Positions 19,294-29,093 of a stretch of 64,000 nucleotides of DNA are shown piece after piece (the first letter of the stretch is position 1; each line of letters starts with the position of its first letter). A program made the position numbers and the translations under genes. Origin of the DNA: Alphaproteobacteria bacterium (GTDB lineage: Bacteria > Pseudomonadota > Alphaproteobacteria > Rhizobiales > Xanthobacteraceae); the NCBI GenBank assembly GCA_037200445.1, contig JBBCGH010000001.1:4092001-4156000 (forward strand). The letters run 5' to 3'. The notes under the pieces are model-generated. The model was not told where the DNA came from. It saw only the letters and a list, made by a program, of their open reading frames with translations, and made no database searches.

Positions 19294-19684
19294 TCAGCCC
19301 GGCGCCGCCAGATTCGTCGCGTAGGCGGTGTCGTAGAACGTCGTCAGCGAGGCGATGTGCCCGTCTCGCACCTCGATCAGGTCGATGATGTCGGTATCGC
19401 CCACACGGCCGTTCTTCGCGCGGAATTTGCCGCGCCAGTGCACCACGGCGCGCGGCGGGTCGATGAGGCGGCAGCGCTGCTGGAAGTCGAGCAGCACGAA
19501 TTCCTCGAAGGTCTGCCGCAGCGCCATGACCTGCTCGGACCGGTTTTTTGTGCCGGCCGGCATGCCATTGGCCATGAAGCACCCATCCTCGCAGAAACAG
19601 GCCGCGGAGGCCTCGGCATCGCTGCGCCGCCGCGCCTCATAGGCCTTGTCGAGGATGGCTTCGAATCGCGGCGTGCGTATCCAT
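19294..19684 (-). pseudogene. NTF2/SnoaL-like protein, apparent frameshift near the 5' end
   Basis: The uninterrupted part from 19575 down to 19294 gives 93 residues (VVHWRGKFRAKNG, TDIIDLIEVRDGHIASLTTFYD), a SnoaL-like cone fold lacking its first helix. The missing helix is present just upstream in the same frame (FEAILDKAYEARRRSDAEAS) but has no start codon. The only good start, ATG at 19684 with GGAGGG four bases before it, is one base out of frame; removing one base near 19664 would give MDTHAAFEAILDKAYEAR. This is either a real frameshift or a sequencing error. Function unknown; the family includes isomerases, cyclases and ligand-binding proteins. Confidence 0.62.
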
Positions 19685-19762
19685 GCTTCCCTCCGTGCTG
19701 GTTCCCAGGCACCGTCGTGGCCTCAAGCATGATAATGGTTGTAGAGCATCAGGGAGGCAACC

Positions 19763-21528
19763 GTGGCCAAGAAGAGGACGCGCACGGCAAAACGCCGCAC
19801 GCCGGCTTACGCCGCGGCGAAGGGGCGCGCCTTCAAGTGCCTGGCGATGCATGTGACGGAAGCCCATGGACGCCGAACCTTCCAGGCGCTGCGCGCCGAA
19901 CGGTCCACCTCGGCGGCGGAGAGCCTCGCCGTCACGCAGCCGCAGAACGTCGACCCGGAAAGCGCGGCCAAGCGCATCCTGGCGCATGCACTTGCGAGCA
20001 GCACGGCTGCCGAGCTGACCGTCGGGGCTACCCAGAGCACATTCAAGAGCCTCGGCGTCGAGACCGTGCCGCTCACCGGCACCACCATCGTCAAGTTCCG
20101 CCAGCAGCTGCGCGGCATCCCGGTCTACGGCTCGCTGGTCAGCGTCGAGCTCGACGAGAACAACGAGATGGTCTCGCTCAACTCCAGCCTGGCGACGCCC
20201 GACGTCGCGTCCCTCGTCGCCAAGGTCTCACCGCACGAGGCGCTCACGCGCGCCGGCGCGGAGGCCGGCTACGGGCGCGCACTTCCGGAAGCGACGCCGG
20301 TGCTCAATCTCTATCTCGATCACAAGAACAAGTGGCATCTCGCCTACATCATCGAGAACGTGCGCATCCGCAAAGAACCCAGCGCGAAGGGTGCGGGTGG
20401 CGGTCACGTCCCGCTGGTGTTCGACTATGTCATCGATGCGCACAACGGATCGCTGGTCGCGGCGCTCCCGCGCACGCCGTCGATGGCCGGTGAGACCGCG
20501 CAGGGCGTCGACGAACTCGGCGCGACGCAGACATTCGGCATCGACAACAACGGTGCCGCGCGGGTGCTGCGCGACACCGCGCTCAATATCGAGACCTACG
20601 ACTTCAACTGGGCCGATCCCAAGGCCGAGCCCACGAAGCTGCCCGGCGATATCTACGCGGCACCGCCAGTCTGGACCTCGGCTGCGATCAGCGCGCACGC
20701 GAATGCGGCCGTCGTCGCGAGCTTCCTGCGCGACGTGCTCAAGCGCAACAACATCGACGGCAATGGCGGGCGGATCGTCTCGAGCGTCAACTGCATCTGG
20801 AAAATCTACGAGGATCCACCCGGCAGCAAGAACTGGCTCAACGCGTTCTGGGATCCGGACCGCAAGCAGATGATCTACGGTCAGGCGACGATCGACGACA
20901 AGCTGCGCTCGCTCGCCTCATCGCTCGATATCGTCGCACATGAGCTGTTTCACGGCGTGACCGCCTTCACGTCGAAGCTCGAGTACGTGTCCGAGCCCGG
21001 CGCGCTCAACGAGTCCTACTCGGACATCTTCGGCGTCATCGTTTCAAACTTCAAAGAGTCCGACATGTCGAAGTGGAACTGGCTGATCGGCGACGGCCTG
21101 TCCACCGGACTGACCGCCTTCCGCGACTTCCAGGACCCGACGCGACTGGGCCATCCGAAGGTCATGAGCGACTATCGTCAAATGGCGCCGGACGACGACT
21201 ACGGCGGCGTACACATCAACAGCGGAATCCACAATTTCGCGGCCTACACCATCATCACGGCCGGCGACGGCGCAGGCGGCCGCCTGTTCTCGCCGCAGGA
21301 GTCCGCCGCGATGTTCTACCTCGCGCTGACGCAGCAGCTCTCGCGCCAGTCGAAGTTTTCCGACAGCCGGCGCGGCGTCGTGCTGGCAGCGCGATCGCTG
21401 TTCCGCCAGTTGCCGCAGGACGCGATCGACCAGCGCGTGCGCGCAATCGAAGCCGGCTTCGATGCGGCGAGATCACCGACGCCGAAAACAAAACGGCCCC
21501 GGTCAACGGGGCCGATCTGCCGGGGTAG
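19763..21528 (+). CDS. M4 (thermolysin-type) metalloprotease, C-terminal frameshift
   Basis: A GTG start at 19763 with GGGAGG before it opens a thermolysin-like protease of about 580 residues. It has a propeptide-like region (FTP/PepSY, residues ~60-240) and an M4 catalytic domain with zinc ligands His393 and His397 (HELFH), Glu417 (ALNESYSD, exactly 24 residues after His393 as in thermolysin) and HINSGIHNFAAY. No clear signal peptide. The literal frame misses a stop and runs antisense through ilvC to 22621. A one-base insertion near 21468 would give the expected M4 end, GFDAAEI, and a stop at 21526-21528, which is the end used here. Confidence 0.82.
21485..21514 (-). terminator. Intrinsic terminator of ilvC
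   Basis: On the minus strand CGGCCCC and GGGGCCG form a stem around GTTGACC-type loop sequence, followed by TTTTGTTTTC (plus-strand A-tract 21485-21493). It lies about 15 bases after the ilvC stop and inside the 3' coding end of the convergent protease gene. Confidence 0.85.
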
Positions 21529-21529
21529 G

Positions 21530-22639
<1,110 letters not shown>

Positions 22640-23005
22640 TCAGACGACTCCCGGCGGAGGAACTAGGCTAATCGGATCGATGCCTAACAGCGCGCAGAGA
22701 CGCCCCCTGACCTCATCGACAAACGTATCGGGTACTCGTTCGATGACATCGAACATGCGGCGGGACCGATCAATGGTCCTGACTTGATCGACGAGGACGA
22801 TACCCGTCGTCTTCAAACCTGGCGGCAAAACGACGTTGAATGGCCAAGGACGCTCCTTCGAGGTGATAGGACAAACCACGGCGCGCGAGCATCTGTCGTG
22901 ATAGCCGCGTCCAGTCAACAGCAACGCCGGGCGGCGACCTGCCTGTTCCGAGCCCAAGGTTGGATCGAAATTGACCCAAGCAATATCTCCCGCGTCAGGG
23001 TTCAC
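22640..23005 (-). CDS. mazF: MazF/PemK-type toxin (endoribonuclease)
   Basis: A 121-residue MazF-family protein. It begins with GDIAWVNFDPTLGSEQAGRRPALLL, the hallmark N-terminus with the substrate loop, and has VCPITSK and VLVDQVRTIDRSRR with the conserved catalytic arginine and threonine region. The family cleaves mRNA at short motifs to arrest growth. Its start overlaps the antitoxin end by 11 bases, so toxin synthesis is coupled to antitoxin synthesis. Placed between ilvC and the luciferase-like gene, it looks like an insertion into an ilv region. Confidence 0.93.
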   Translation of the reverse strand: MNPDAGDIAWVNFDPTLGSEQAGRRPALLLTGRGYHDRCSRAVVCPITSKERPWPFNVVLPPGLKTTGIVLVDQVRTIDRSRRMFDVIERVPDTFVDEVRGRLCALLGIDPISLVPPPGVV

Positions 23006-23324
23006 TTTTTTTCTTCTTCAGGATGTCCTCTAGCGTGATTTCACCGCGTGAATATGCGTCGTCGATAATCTCGGAGCCGACATCAGGGCCCCATTCGACC
23101 GTCTCGGGCTCCCCATCCCGTCCACCAAGGCGATCCATCTCGGCGAGCAAATCCTCAAGCCGATACCGCGGAATCTGGCGGCTCGGGCTCGTCTCAGCGA
23201 TGAGCCTCGTACCATCCCGACCCAACTCAACCTGAGAACCAGCCGAAAGCCCCAGTTCGTCCGCCAGCTGTTTGGGCAGCCGTAGGCCCAGGCTATTTCC
23301 CCACTTCGCAATGGTGACTTTCAT
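22995..23324 (-). CDS. mazE: MazE/AbrB-type antitoxin
   Basis: A 109-residue antitoxin. Residues 1-45 form the SpoVT/AbrB DNA-binding fold (MKVTIAKWGNSLGLRLPKQLADELGL), and the acidic C-terminal half (ETVEWGPDVGSEIIDD, ITLEDILKKKK) should wrap around the toxin. The ATG at 23324 is chosen because it starts the AbrB motif and lies 11 bases from a perfect palindrome. It binds MazF and represses its own operon in known systems. It ends in a lysine run just before its stop. Confidence 0.93.
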   Translation of the reverse strand: MKVTIAKWGNSLGLRLPKQLADELGLSAGSQVELGRDGTRLIAETSPSRQIPRYRLEDLLAEMDRLGGRDGEPETVEWGPDVGSEIIDDAYSRGEITLEDILKKKKSEP

Positions 23325-23335
23325 GCCTCGCTCCT

Positions 23336-23356
23336 CGGATATACAATGTATATCCG
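23336..23356. promoter_or_regulatory. Perfect palindrome upstream of mazEF (likely autoregulatory operator)
   Basis: CGGATATACA and TGTATATCCG are exact reverse complements separated by one central A. The site lies 11 bases upstream of the antitoxin start, where MazE or MazEF would be expected to bind. AT-rich core in an otherwise GC-rich neighbourhood. Confidence 0.8.
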
Positions 23357-23370
23357 AACTCCCCCTCTGT

Positions 23371-24438
23371 CTACACAACCCCCGTATCGATCAGCTCCGG
23401 CCGGGATTCCGCAGCAAGTTGGGGCGCCACTAATCGCCCGCCCGAAAATTCCGGCATGATGTCGCGTGCAAAACGCCGCAGCTGCTCCTTGCCGCCGGAA
23501 ATCGTCAGCAGCGCGTACTCAGCGCCTGCCTTGTTCAGCGCATGGAGCTTGCCGCAGATTTCATTCGCCGTTCCGTAAAGCGCGTTGGTTTCGGTCCCGC
23601 CGGCCCCGTCGGCGTAGGCGAGGACGTGTGCCCCACTCTTCGCATCGGGCGCGCGCGACACTGCGACCGTGCGCTGCGTGTATTTGGCAAGCCGCTCCAG
23701 TGCGGCGTCCGTGTCGGCCTTGTTTTTCGCCACATAGACCTGGCGCGCCACGGCCACCTGCATCGGATCGAACCTCTGCCCCCTCGCCTCGCGTTCGGAG
23801 CGATAGAGCGCGATGCGCTCGCCGATCGCGTCCGGCGCAGCGTACTGATCGAGAATGAGGTTGAAGCCGCGTGCAGCGGCGCGGCGGATCGACGGCGCGC
23901 TTGCGGCCGCGACCCAGATCGGCGGATGCGGCTGCTGCGCGGTCGGTGGCTCGACCACGATATCCTCAAACCGCCAGAAGCGGCCGTGATGCGAAAAGCG
24001 CTGACGCGAGGTCCATGAGCGCCGGATGACGTCGAGCGCTTCCTCGAAGCGCGCCTCCGCCTCGTCGCGCGGGATGCCGAAGCCCTTGAACTCGCTGTGC
24101 CGGTAGCCCTTGCCGATGCCGAAATCGAGCCGGCCGTCGGAGATGAGGTCGAGCGTCGCCGCCTGCTCGGCCAGCAGGACCGGATGATGCCACGGCAACA
24201 CCATCACGCCGCTGCCCAGCCGCAACCTGCTCGTCCGCATGGCAAGCGCAGTGAGCAGCGTCAGTGTCGCCGAGACCTGATTCCAGCCGGTGAAGTGATG
24301 CTCCACGAGGAAGCTCGAATGGAAGCCGAGCGCCTCGCCCTCGACGCAGTAGTCGAGGTAGTCGCGAAATCCCTGGCCCGTTTCGGGGCCGAGATCGCTG
24401 GTGTCTGCCTGTGCCGAGCCGAAGAGACCGAAGCGCAT
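23371..24438 (-). CDS. LLM class flavin-dependent oxidoreductase (luciferase-like)
   Basis: A 355-residue bacterial-luciferase-like monooxygenase with a TIM-barrel pattern: EGEALGFHSSFLVEHHF near residue 33, RLGSGVMVLPWHHPVLLAEQAATLD near 73, DFGIGKGYRHSEFKGFG near 104 and PPIWVAAASAPSIRRAA near 172. It uses reduced FMN or F420 to oxidise an unknown substrate. It ends just beyond the mazEF operator and is transcribed in the same direction, so it may be read through into mazEF. Confidence 0.88.
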   Translation of the reverse strand: MRFGLFGSAQADTSDLGPETGQGFRDYLDYCVEGEALGFHSSFLVEHHFTGWNQVSATLTLLTALAMRTSRLRLGSGVMVLPWHHPVLLAEQAATLDLISDGRLDFGIGKGYRHSEFKGFGIPRDEAEARFEEALDVIRRSWTSRQRFSHHGRFWRFEDIVVEPPTAQQPHPPIWVAAASAPSIRRAAARGFNLILDQYAAPDAIGERIALYRSEREARGQRFDPMQVAVARQVYVAKNKADTDAALERLAKYTQRTVAVSRAPDAKSGAHVLAYADGAGGTETNALYGTANEICGKLHALNKAGAEYALLTISGGKEQLRRFARDIMPEFSGGRLVAPQLAAESRPELIDTGVV

Positions 24439-24464
24439 GGTCAGCTTTCCCGCGTGAGCGCCGC

Positions 24465-25022
24465 CTACATCCCCTCCGCGCCGCGGGAGATCGCCACCAC
24501 GCCGGTGCGGGACACTTCGACCAACCCGAGCGGCAGCATCAGGCTGATGAAGCTCTCGATCTTCTCGGTTGCGCCGGTGATCTCGAAGATGAAGCTCTCG
24601 GTGCCGGCGTCGATCACGCGTGCGCGGAAGGCGTCGGCGAGACGCAGCGCCTCGACGCGGTTCTCGCCCTTGCCGCGCACCTTGACCATCGCGAGCTCGC
24701 GCTCGATACCGGGTATCGCAGCGTCCGTCAGATCCACCACGCGGCGGATCTGCACCAGCCGTTCGAGTTGATGGCGGATCTGCTCGATCACCATCGGGGT
24801 GCCGCTGGTCACGATGGTGATGCGCGAGAGATGCTTCTCATGCTCGGTCTCGGAGACCGTGAGACTGTCTATGTTGTAGCCGCGGCCCGAGAACAGCCCG
24901 ATGACGCGCGCGAGCACGCCCGGTTCGTTGTCGACCAGGACCGAGAGCGTGTGGCGCTCGACCTTCTCCTTGACGGTCTGCGCCGGGTAGTGGCTCGCGC
25001 TCGCAGGCGTTGTGTTGCTCAC
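24465..25022 (-). CDS. ilvN: Acetolactate synthase small (regulatory) subunit
   Basis: A 185-residue regulatory subunit. The ACT domain (ERHTLSVLVDNEPGVLARVIGLFSGRGYNI split over residues 20-49) binds valine for feedback inhibition, and a second ACT-like region follows (EITGATEKIESFISLMLPLGLVEVSRTG). GTG at 25022 overlaps the stop of ilvB (GTGA), so the catalytic and regulatory subunits are translationally coupled. The length is normal. Controlled together with ilvB by the attenuator upstream of ilvB. Confidence 0.96.
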   Translation of the reverse strand: MSNTTPASASHYPAQTVKEKVERHTLSVLVDNEPGVLARVIGLFSGRGYNIDSLTVSETEHEKHLSRITIVTSGTPMVIEQIRHQLERLVQIRRVVDLTDAAIPGIERELAMVKVRGKGENRVEALRLADAFRARVIDAGTESFIFEITGATEKIESFISLMLPLGLVEVSRTGVVAISRGAEGM

Positions 25023-26779
25023 ACCAGCACCTTGCCCTTCTCGTCGATCGCCTTCTGGATGTCGCCGGCGACGTCGGCGAGCAGCATCTCGTTGTGCGCC
25101 TTGCCCGACGGGATCATCGGGAAACAGTTTTCCTTCTGATCGACGACGCAATCGAAAATCACCGGCTTGTCGACGTTGATCATCTCCTTGATGGCGTGGT
25201 CGAGGTCGCCCGGTTTTTCGCAGCGGATGCCGACGCCGTGATAGGCCTCGGCGAGCTTCACGAAGTCCGGCAGCGCCGCCGAATAGCTCTCCGAATAGCG
25301 CCCGCCGTGCAACAGTTCCTGCCACTGGCGCACCATGCCCATGTACTCGTTGTTGAGGATGAAGATCTTGACCGGCAGGCGATACTGCGCCGCTGTCGAC
25401 ATCTCCTGCATGGTCATCAGCACGGAGGCCTCGCCCGCGATGTCGATCACCAGCGATTTCGGATGCGCGACCTGCACGCCGATCGAGGCCGGCAGGCCGT
25501 AGCCCATGGTGCCGAGGCCTCCGCTCGTCATCCAGCGGTTCGGCTCCTGGAACTTGAAGAACTGCGCCGCCCACATCTGATGCTGGCCGACCTCGGTCGT
25601 GATGTAAACGTCGCGATCCTTCACCGCCGCGTAGAGCCGCTCGATCGCGTATTGCGGCTTGATGGTCGAGTTCGACTGCCGGTAGGCGAGGCAATCGCGG
25701 CCGCGCCACTTGTCGATCTGCTTCCACCAGCCCGCCAGCGCGGCCTTGTCGACCTGCTTCGCGCCCTCCTTCCAGAGCCGGATCATGTCTTCCAGCACAT
25801 GCCCGCAATCGCCGACGATCGCGAGATCGACCTTGACGTTCTTGTTGATCGAGGACGGATCGATGTCGACGTGGATCTTGCGCGAATGCGGCGCGAACGC
25901 ATCGATCCGCCCGGTGATGCGATCGTCGAAGCGCGCGCCGATGCACAGCATCACGTCGCAGTCGTGCATCGTCCAGTTCGACTCGTAGGTGCCGTGCATG
26001 CCGAGCATGCCGATCCACTGCGGGTTCGCGGCCGGAAACGCGCCGAGCCCCATCAGTGTCGAGGTCACCGGGAAGCCGGTGATGCGCGCGAACTCGCGCA
26101 GCAGATGGCTCGCCTCGGGGCCCGAGTTGATGACGCCGCCGCCCGAATAGATCACCGGCTTTTTGGCGTTCGCCAGCATCTCGACCGCGGTCTTGATGCG
26201 ATCGATGTCGCCTTTCACCTTGGGCTTGTAGCTCTTCATCTGGACCTGCTTCGGCCCGACATAAGTGCCGGTCGCGAACTGCACGTCCTTCGGGATATCG
26301 ACCACGACCGGCCCTGGACGGCCGTTCGCCGCGATGTGGAACGCCTCGTGCAGCACGCGCGCGAGGTCGTTGACGCTTTTGACGAGATAATTGTGCTTGG
26401 TGCAGGGCCGCGTGATGCCGACCGTGTCGCACTCCTGGAATGCGTCGTTGCCGATCAGGTGCGTCGGGACCTGCCCGGTGATGCAGACCAGCGGAATCGA
26501 GTCCATCAGCGCGTCGGTCAGCGCCGTCACGGCATTGGTGGCGCCCGGTCCGGAGGTCACCAGCATGCACCCGACCTTGCCGGTCGAGCGAGCATAACCC
26601 TCGGCAGCGTGGCCCGCGCCCTGCTCGTGGCGCACCAGGATGTGCTTGAGCCGGTTCTGCTGGAAGATAGCGTCGTAGATCGGCAGGACCGCGCCGCCCG
26701 GATAGCCGAAGATGTGCTCGACCCCGTTGTCGAGCATCGCTTGCACCACCATTTCGGCGCCGGTCATCTGCTTGCTCAT
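25019..26779 (-). CDS. ilvB: Acetolactate synthase large (catalytic) subunit
   Basis: A 586-residue thiamine-diphosphate enzyme that joins two pyruvates, or pyruvate and 2-ketobutyrate, to start branched-chain amino-acid synthesis. It has VEHIFGYPGGAVLPIYDA near residue 22, RHEQGAGHAAEGYARSTGK near 60, and the ThDP/Mg motif around FILNNEYMGMVRQWQ near 480. The ATG at 26779 starts the conserved MSKQMTGAEMVVQAL-like N-terminus. It is preceded by a leader peptide gene and a terminator-like hairpin, and overlaps ilvN. Confidence 0.97.
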   Translation of the reverse strand: MSKQMTGAEMVVQAMLDNGVEHIFGYPGGAVLPIYDAIFQQNRLKHILVRHEQGAGHAAEGYARSTGKVGCMLVTSGPGATNAVTALTDALMDSIPLVCITGQVPTHLIGNDAFQECDTVGITRPCTKHNYLVKSVNDLARVLHEAFHIAANGRPGPVVVDIPKDVQFATGTYVGPKQVQMKSYKPKVKGDIDRIKTAVEMLANAKKPVIYSGGGVINSGPEASHLLREFARITGFPVTSTLMGLGAFPAANPQWIGMLGMHGTYESNWTMHDCDVMLCIGARFDDRITGRIDAFAPHSRKIHVDIDPSSINKNVKVDLAIVGDCGHVLEDMIRLWKEGAKQVDKAALAGWWKQIDKWRGRDCLAYRQSNSTIKPQYAIERLYAAVKDRDVYITTEVGQHQMWAAQFFKFQEPNRWMTSGGLGTMGYGLPASIGVQVAHPKSLVIDIAGEASVLMTMQEMSTAAQYRLPVKIFILNNEYMGMVRQWQELLHGGRYSESYSAALPDFVKLAEAYHGVGIRCEKPGDLDHAIKEMINVDKPVIFDCVVDQKENCFPMIPSGKAHNEMLLADVAGDIQKAIDEKGKVLV

Positions 26780-26813
26780 GGTCCGCTCCAGTTCATAAGT
26801 CCTTGGCCAGACA

Positions 26814-26891
26814 ACAAAAAAGGCCCCTGAAGGGCCCCTGCACGCACCGCCTCGTCGCGGGTGGCTCTCAGCCACCCTCGGCGGTGCGCGC
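26814..26891 (-). promoter_or_regulatory. ilvBN transcription attenuator (leader hairpins and terminator)
   Basis: On the minus strand, reading toward ilvB, three structures follow one another. An outer stem pairs GCGCGCACCGCC (26891-26880) with GGCGGTGCGTGC (26851-26840). Inside it, GGGTGGC...GCCACCC form a 7-bp hairpin (26877-26859). Then a GGCCC/GGGCC hairpin with TTCAG loop is followed by a TTTTTTGTTG tract (26838-26812), an intrinsic terminator about 35 bases before ilvB. The outer stem overlaps the leader peptide codons, the arrangement needed for ribosome-controlled attenuation. Confidence 0.8.
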
Positions 26892-26921
26892 GACGACTAC
26901 GATAAGAATATTGCGCAGCAT
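26868..26921 (-). CDS. Leader peptide of the ilvBN operon (17 residues)
   Basis: A 17-codon reading frame, MLRNILIVVVARTAEGG, with a CCAGGA ribosome site just upstream. Seven of 17 residues are Ile, Leu or Val, clustered as ILIVVV, and the following codons enter the base-paired region of the attenuator. Scarcity of the three charged tRNAs would stall the ribosome there and favour antitermination, the established mechanism for ilv leaders. It is too short for routine gene callers. The coding call rests on the codon cluster, the start/stop placement and the adjacent terminator. Confidence 0.85.
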   Translation of the reverse strand: MLRNILIVVVARTAEGG

Positions 26922-27016
26922 TGTCCTGGCCAGTCATTTCGTTGCGCGAGGCTTATATGTCTTTCGCACTGCAAACGTCAAGCAGAAATCGGTCCTTTCG
27001 GCAAGGCGGCCTGCGA

Positions 27017-28153
27017 TCACGATAGCTCCATCAGCAGCCCGGTGAAGAGCTTGGCGCGCTGCGGCAGGCTGTCGACCAGAATGTGCTCCTGCAGGGTGTG
27101 CGCGCCGGAGCCGCAGACGCCGAGCCCGTCGAGCGATGCAATCCCGAGCGCGCCGGTGAAATTGGCGTCCGAACCGCCGCCGGAGCTCTCGTGGCGGAGG
27201 TCGATGCCAAGTTGCTTCGCGAGGGCCCGCGCTTTCTCGTACATCGCCATCGTCTTCGCGTTCGGCTCCCACACCGGCCGCGTCACGCCGCGCGTCACGA
27301 TGAACCGCCCGGACTGATCGTCTCCCTTGGTCAGCGCCAGCATCCGCTCGACACCGCTGTCGAGATCGGCCTGGCGCTTCGCCATGCTGAGCGCCTCGCC
27401 CGCGCAAGAACTCGACACGCAGTTCACCCATTGCCCGCCGTGGATCACGCCGACTGAGAACGTGCAGGCATCCGTGGTCATGCCTTCGATCTGCGGGATC
27501 ATCTCGGCCATGATGCGGATCGCCGAGCGCCCCTCCTTCAGCCGCGAACCCGCATGGCTCGGCCGCCCGATGGCTTTGAGGTTGAAACGCGCGATCGCGT
27601 AGCGCCCGGTCACGACGCCGCCATCCACGCGGCCGGGCTCGGGCACCAGCACGTATCTGTGGCGCGCAGCTTCAGCCTCGATCAGGTCGCGCGTCGAGGG
27701 GCTGCCGACCTCCTCGTCGGGGGTGAACAGGAACGTCACCGGCAACGCGGGCGAAAGTCCCAGCCGCTGCAGCATGCGCACCGCTTCGAGCGCGAGGAAG
27801 TTGCCGCCCTTCATGTCGAAGATACCGGGACCGTAACAACGCTCGCCCTCGCGCCGACAGGGCAGCCCGTTCGCGAGCGTACCGGCCGGATGCACCGTAT
27901 CGAGATGCCCCATGATCAAGATGCCGGGCTGCGCCGCGTGGCCGAAGGAGAAGGTTGCGCGCACGCAATCGCCAAACCCCATGCGGCCGGCGATGCGTTC
28001 CACCGTCGCACCCGAGACCGCGCATTCGCGCGCCACATGATCGAGCATCGCGTTGACGCGCGCGGCATCGAAGGTGGGGCTCTCGATTTCGACCCACGGC
28101 TTGAGCCCCGCCAGCATGGTCTCGGCGTCGAACGGCAGCTGCGTGATGTCCAT
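27017..28153 (-). CDS. M20/M25 family metallopeptidase (carboxypeptidase G2-like)
   Basis: A 378-residue zinc exopeptidase or amidohydrolase. It has IMGHLDTVHPAG near residue 80 with the first metal histidine and catalytic aspartate, DMKGG near 117 with the bridging aspartate, TPDEEVGS near 147 with the catalytic and metal glutamates, and a C-terminal GGGSDANF segment. The ATG at 28153 gives the family length; an upstream ATG at 28225 would add 24 residues of unlike composition. No signal peptide. It is divergent from the DUF155 gene. Glutamate-releasing or N-acyl amino-acid cleavage are plausible. Confidence 0.88.
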   Translation of the reverse strand: MDITQLPFDAETMLAGLKPWVEIESPTFDAARVNAMLDHVARECAVSGATVERIAGRMGFGDCVRATFSFGHAAQPGILIMGHLDTVHPAGTLANGLPCRREGERCYGPGIFDMKGGNFLALEAVRMLQRLGLSPALPVTFLFTPDEEVGSPSTRDLIEAEAARHRYVLVPEPGRVDGGVVTGRYAIARFNLKAIGRPSHAGSRLKEGRSAIRIMAEMIPQIEGMTTDACTFSVGVIHGGQWVNCVSSSCAGEALSMAKRQADLDSGVERMLALTKGDDQSGRFIVTRGVTRPVWEPNAKTMAMYEKARALAKQLGIDLRHESSGGGSDANFTGALGIASLDGLGVCGSGAHTLQEHILVDSLPQRAKLFTGLLMELS

Positions 28154-28259
28154 GGGATGTCCGGCGGCAGGAGGTGGGGCGACACGATACCGCCATGATA
28201 GATCAATTTCGCGCTTCGTCTCCATTCTGGCCGATCCTGGAGCGGTCTATAGTCGGGGC

Positions 28260-29081
28260 ATGAACGAGGCTCAGCCAATCAGGCAGGCTCCCGCGGCACG
28301 GCTCCGTCTCGCCGCGCACGTCCTGCTCTTGGGCGAGCGCCTCGATACGGCGGGCCTCGAGCGCACGGACATCATTTCGAAGAACCCGCTCGCGTTCCGC
28401 GTCGGCGAGGCCGGATATGTGGTGTTGTTCCGCTATGGCGTGGCCGTGCTCATCGGCCTCACGCCGGTGGCCGAGGACGAGGTGGTGCGGGGCTTAAGGT
28501 CCCGCATCCCCTCACCCTTCGCCAACATCGACACCGAAACCGCCGCGATCGAGATCGCCGCGGACGGCGATGATGGCGTGACGCCCGGCGGACCGATTTC
28601 GGTCCGTGACCTGGAGCCGGCGCGCCTTCTCGTCATTGCGGACGTGCTGGCGAAGAACGTCGCGCTTGGACGTGACGAGAGAGAAGTGAGCCGCGTATTC
28701 GAGACCATCGAGCCGTTCGCGGCGGCGCTTGCGCGCACCGGCCGTTCGCCCTCGAACCGGCGCAGCATGCTGCGCACCATCGGACAGGCCCTGCTCGTGC
28801 ATCACCGCATGTCGGGCCGCGTCGAGGTGGAGGAAAAGCCGGATGTGCTGTGGGACAATCCCCAGCTCGAGCGGCTCTATGCGCGGCTCGCCGAGGAGTA
28901 CGAATTGAAGGAGCGCGCTGGAGCGGTCTCGCGCAAGCTGCGTGTCATCGACGAAACCACGCGTGCGCTCACCGACCTGATCGACACGCAGCGCAGCCTC
29001 CGCCTCGAGGCGACCATCGTGGCGCTGATCGTCGTCGAGGTCCTCGTCGCGTTCTACGACATCTTCTGGCGCGTGAAATAA
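28260..29081 (+). CDS. RMD1/YagE (DUF155) family protein
   Basis: A 273-residue protein. The DUF155 core runs through residues ~15-230 (FRVGEAGYVVLFRYGVAVLIGL, ERTDII, and the helical LRTIGQALLVHHRMSGRVEVEEKPDVLWDNPQLERLY region shared with yeast Rmd1 relatives), followed by a C-terminal membrane anchor (IVALIVVEVLVAFYDIFW). Yeast homologues act in mitochondrial translation or organisation; the bacterial role is unknown. It starts 13 bases before a dehalogenase gene ends up in line with it and may be cotranscribed. Confidence 0.85.
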   Translation: MNEAQPIRQAPAARLRLAAHVLLLGERLDTAGLERTDIISKNPLAFRVGEAGYVVLFRYGVAVLIGLTPVAEDEVVRGLRSRIPSPFANIDTETAAIEIAADGDDGVTPGGPISVRDLEPARLLVIADVLAKNVALGRDEREVSRVFETIEPFAAALARTGRSPSNRRSMLRTIGQALLVHHRMSGRVEVEEKPDVLWDNPQLERLYARLAEEYELKERAGAVSRKLRVIDETTRALTDLIDTQRSLRLEATIVALIVVEVLVAFYDIFWRVK

Positions 29082-29093
29082 CGGAAAACATCC

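Noticed and set aside
25010-26830. Long plus-strand open frame opposite ilvB and ilvN
   Set aside because: It is the GC-driven shadow of the ilvB and ilvN genes; the translation is Arg/His/Asp-rich without any recognisable domain and has no ribosome site.
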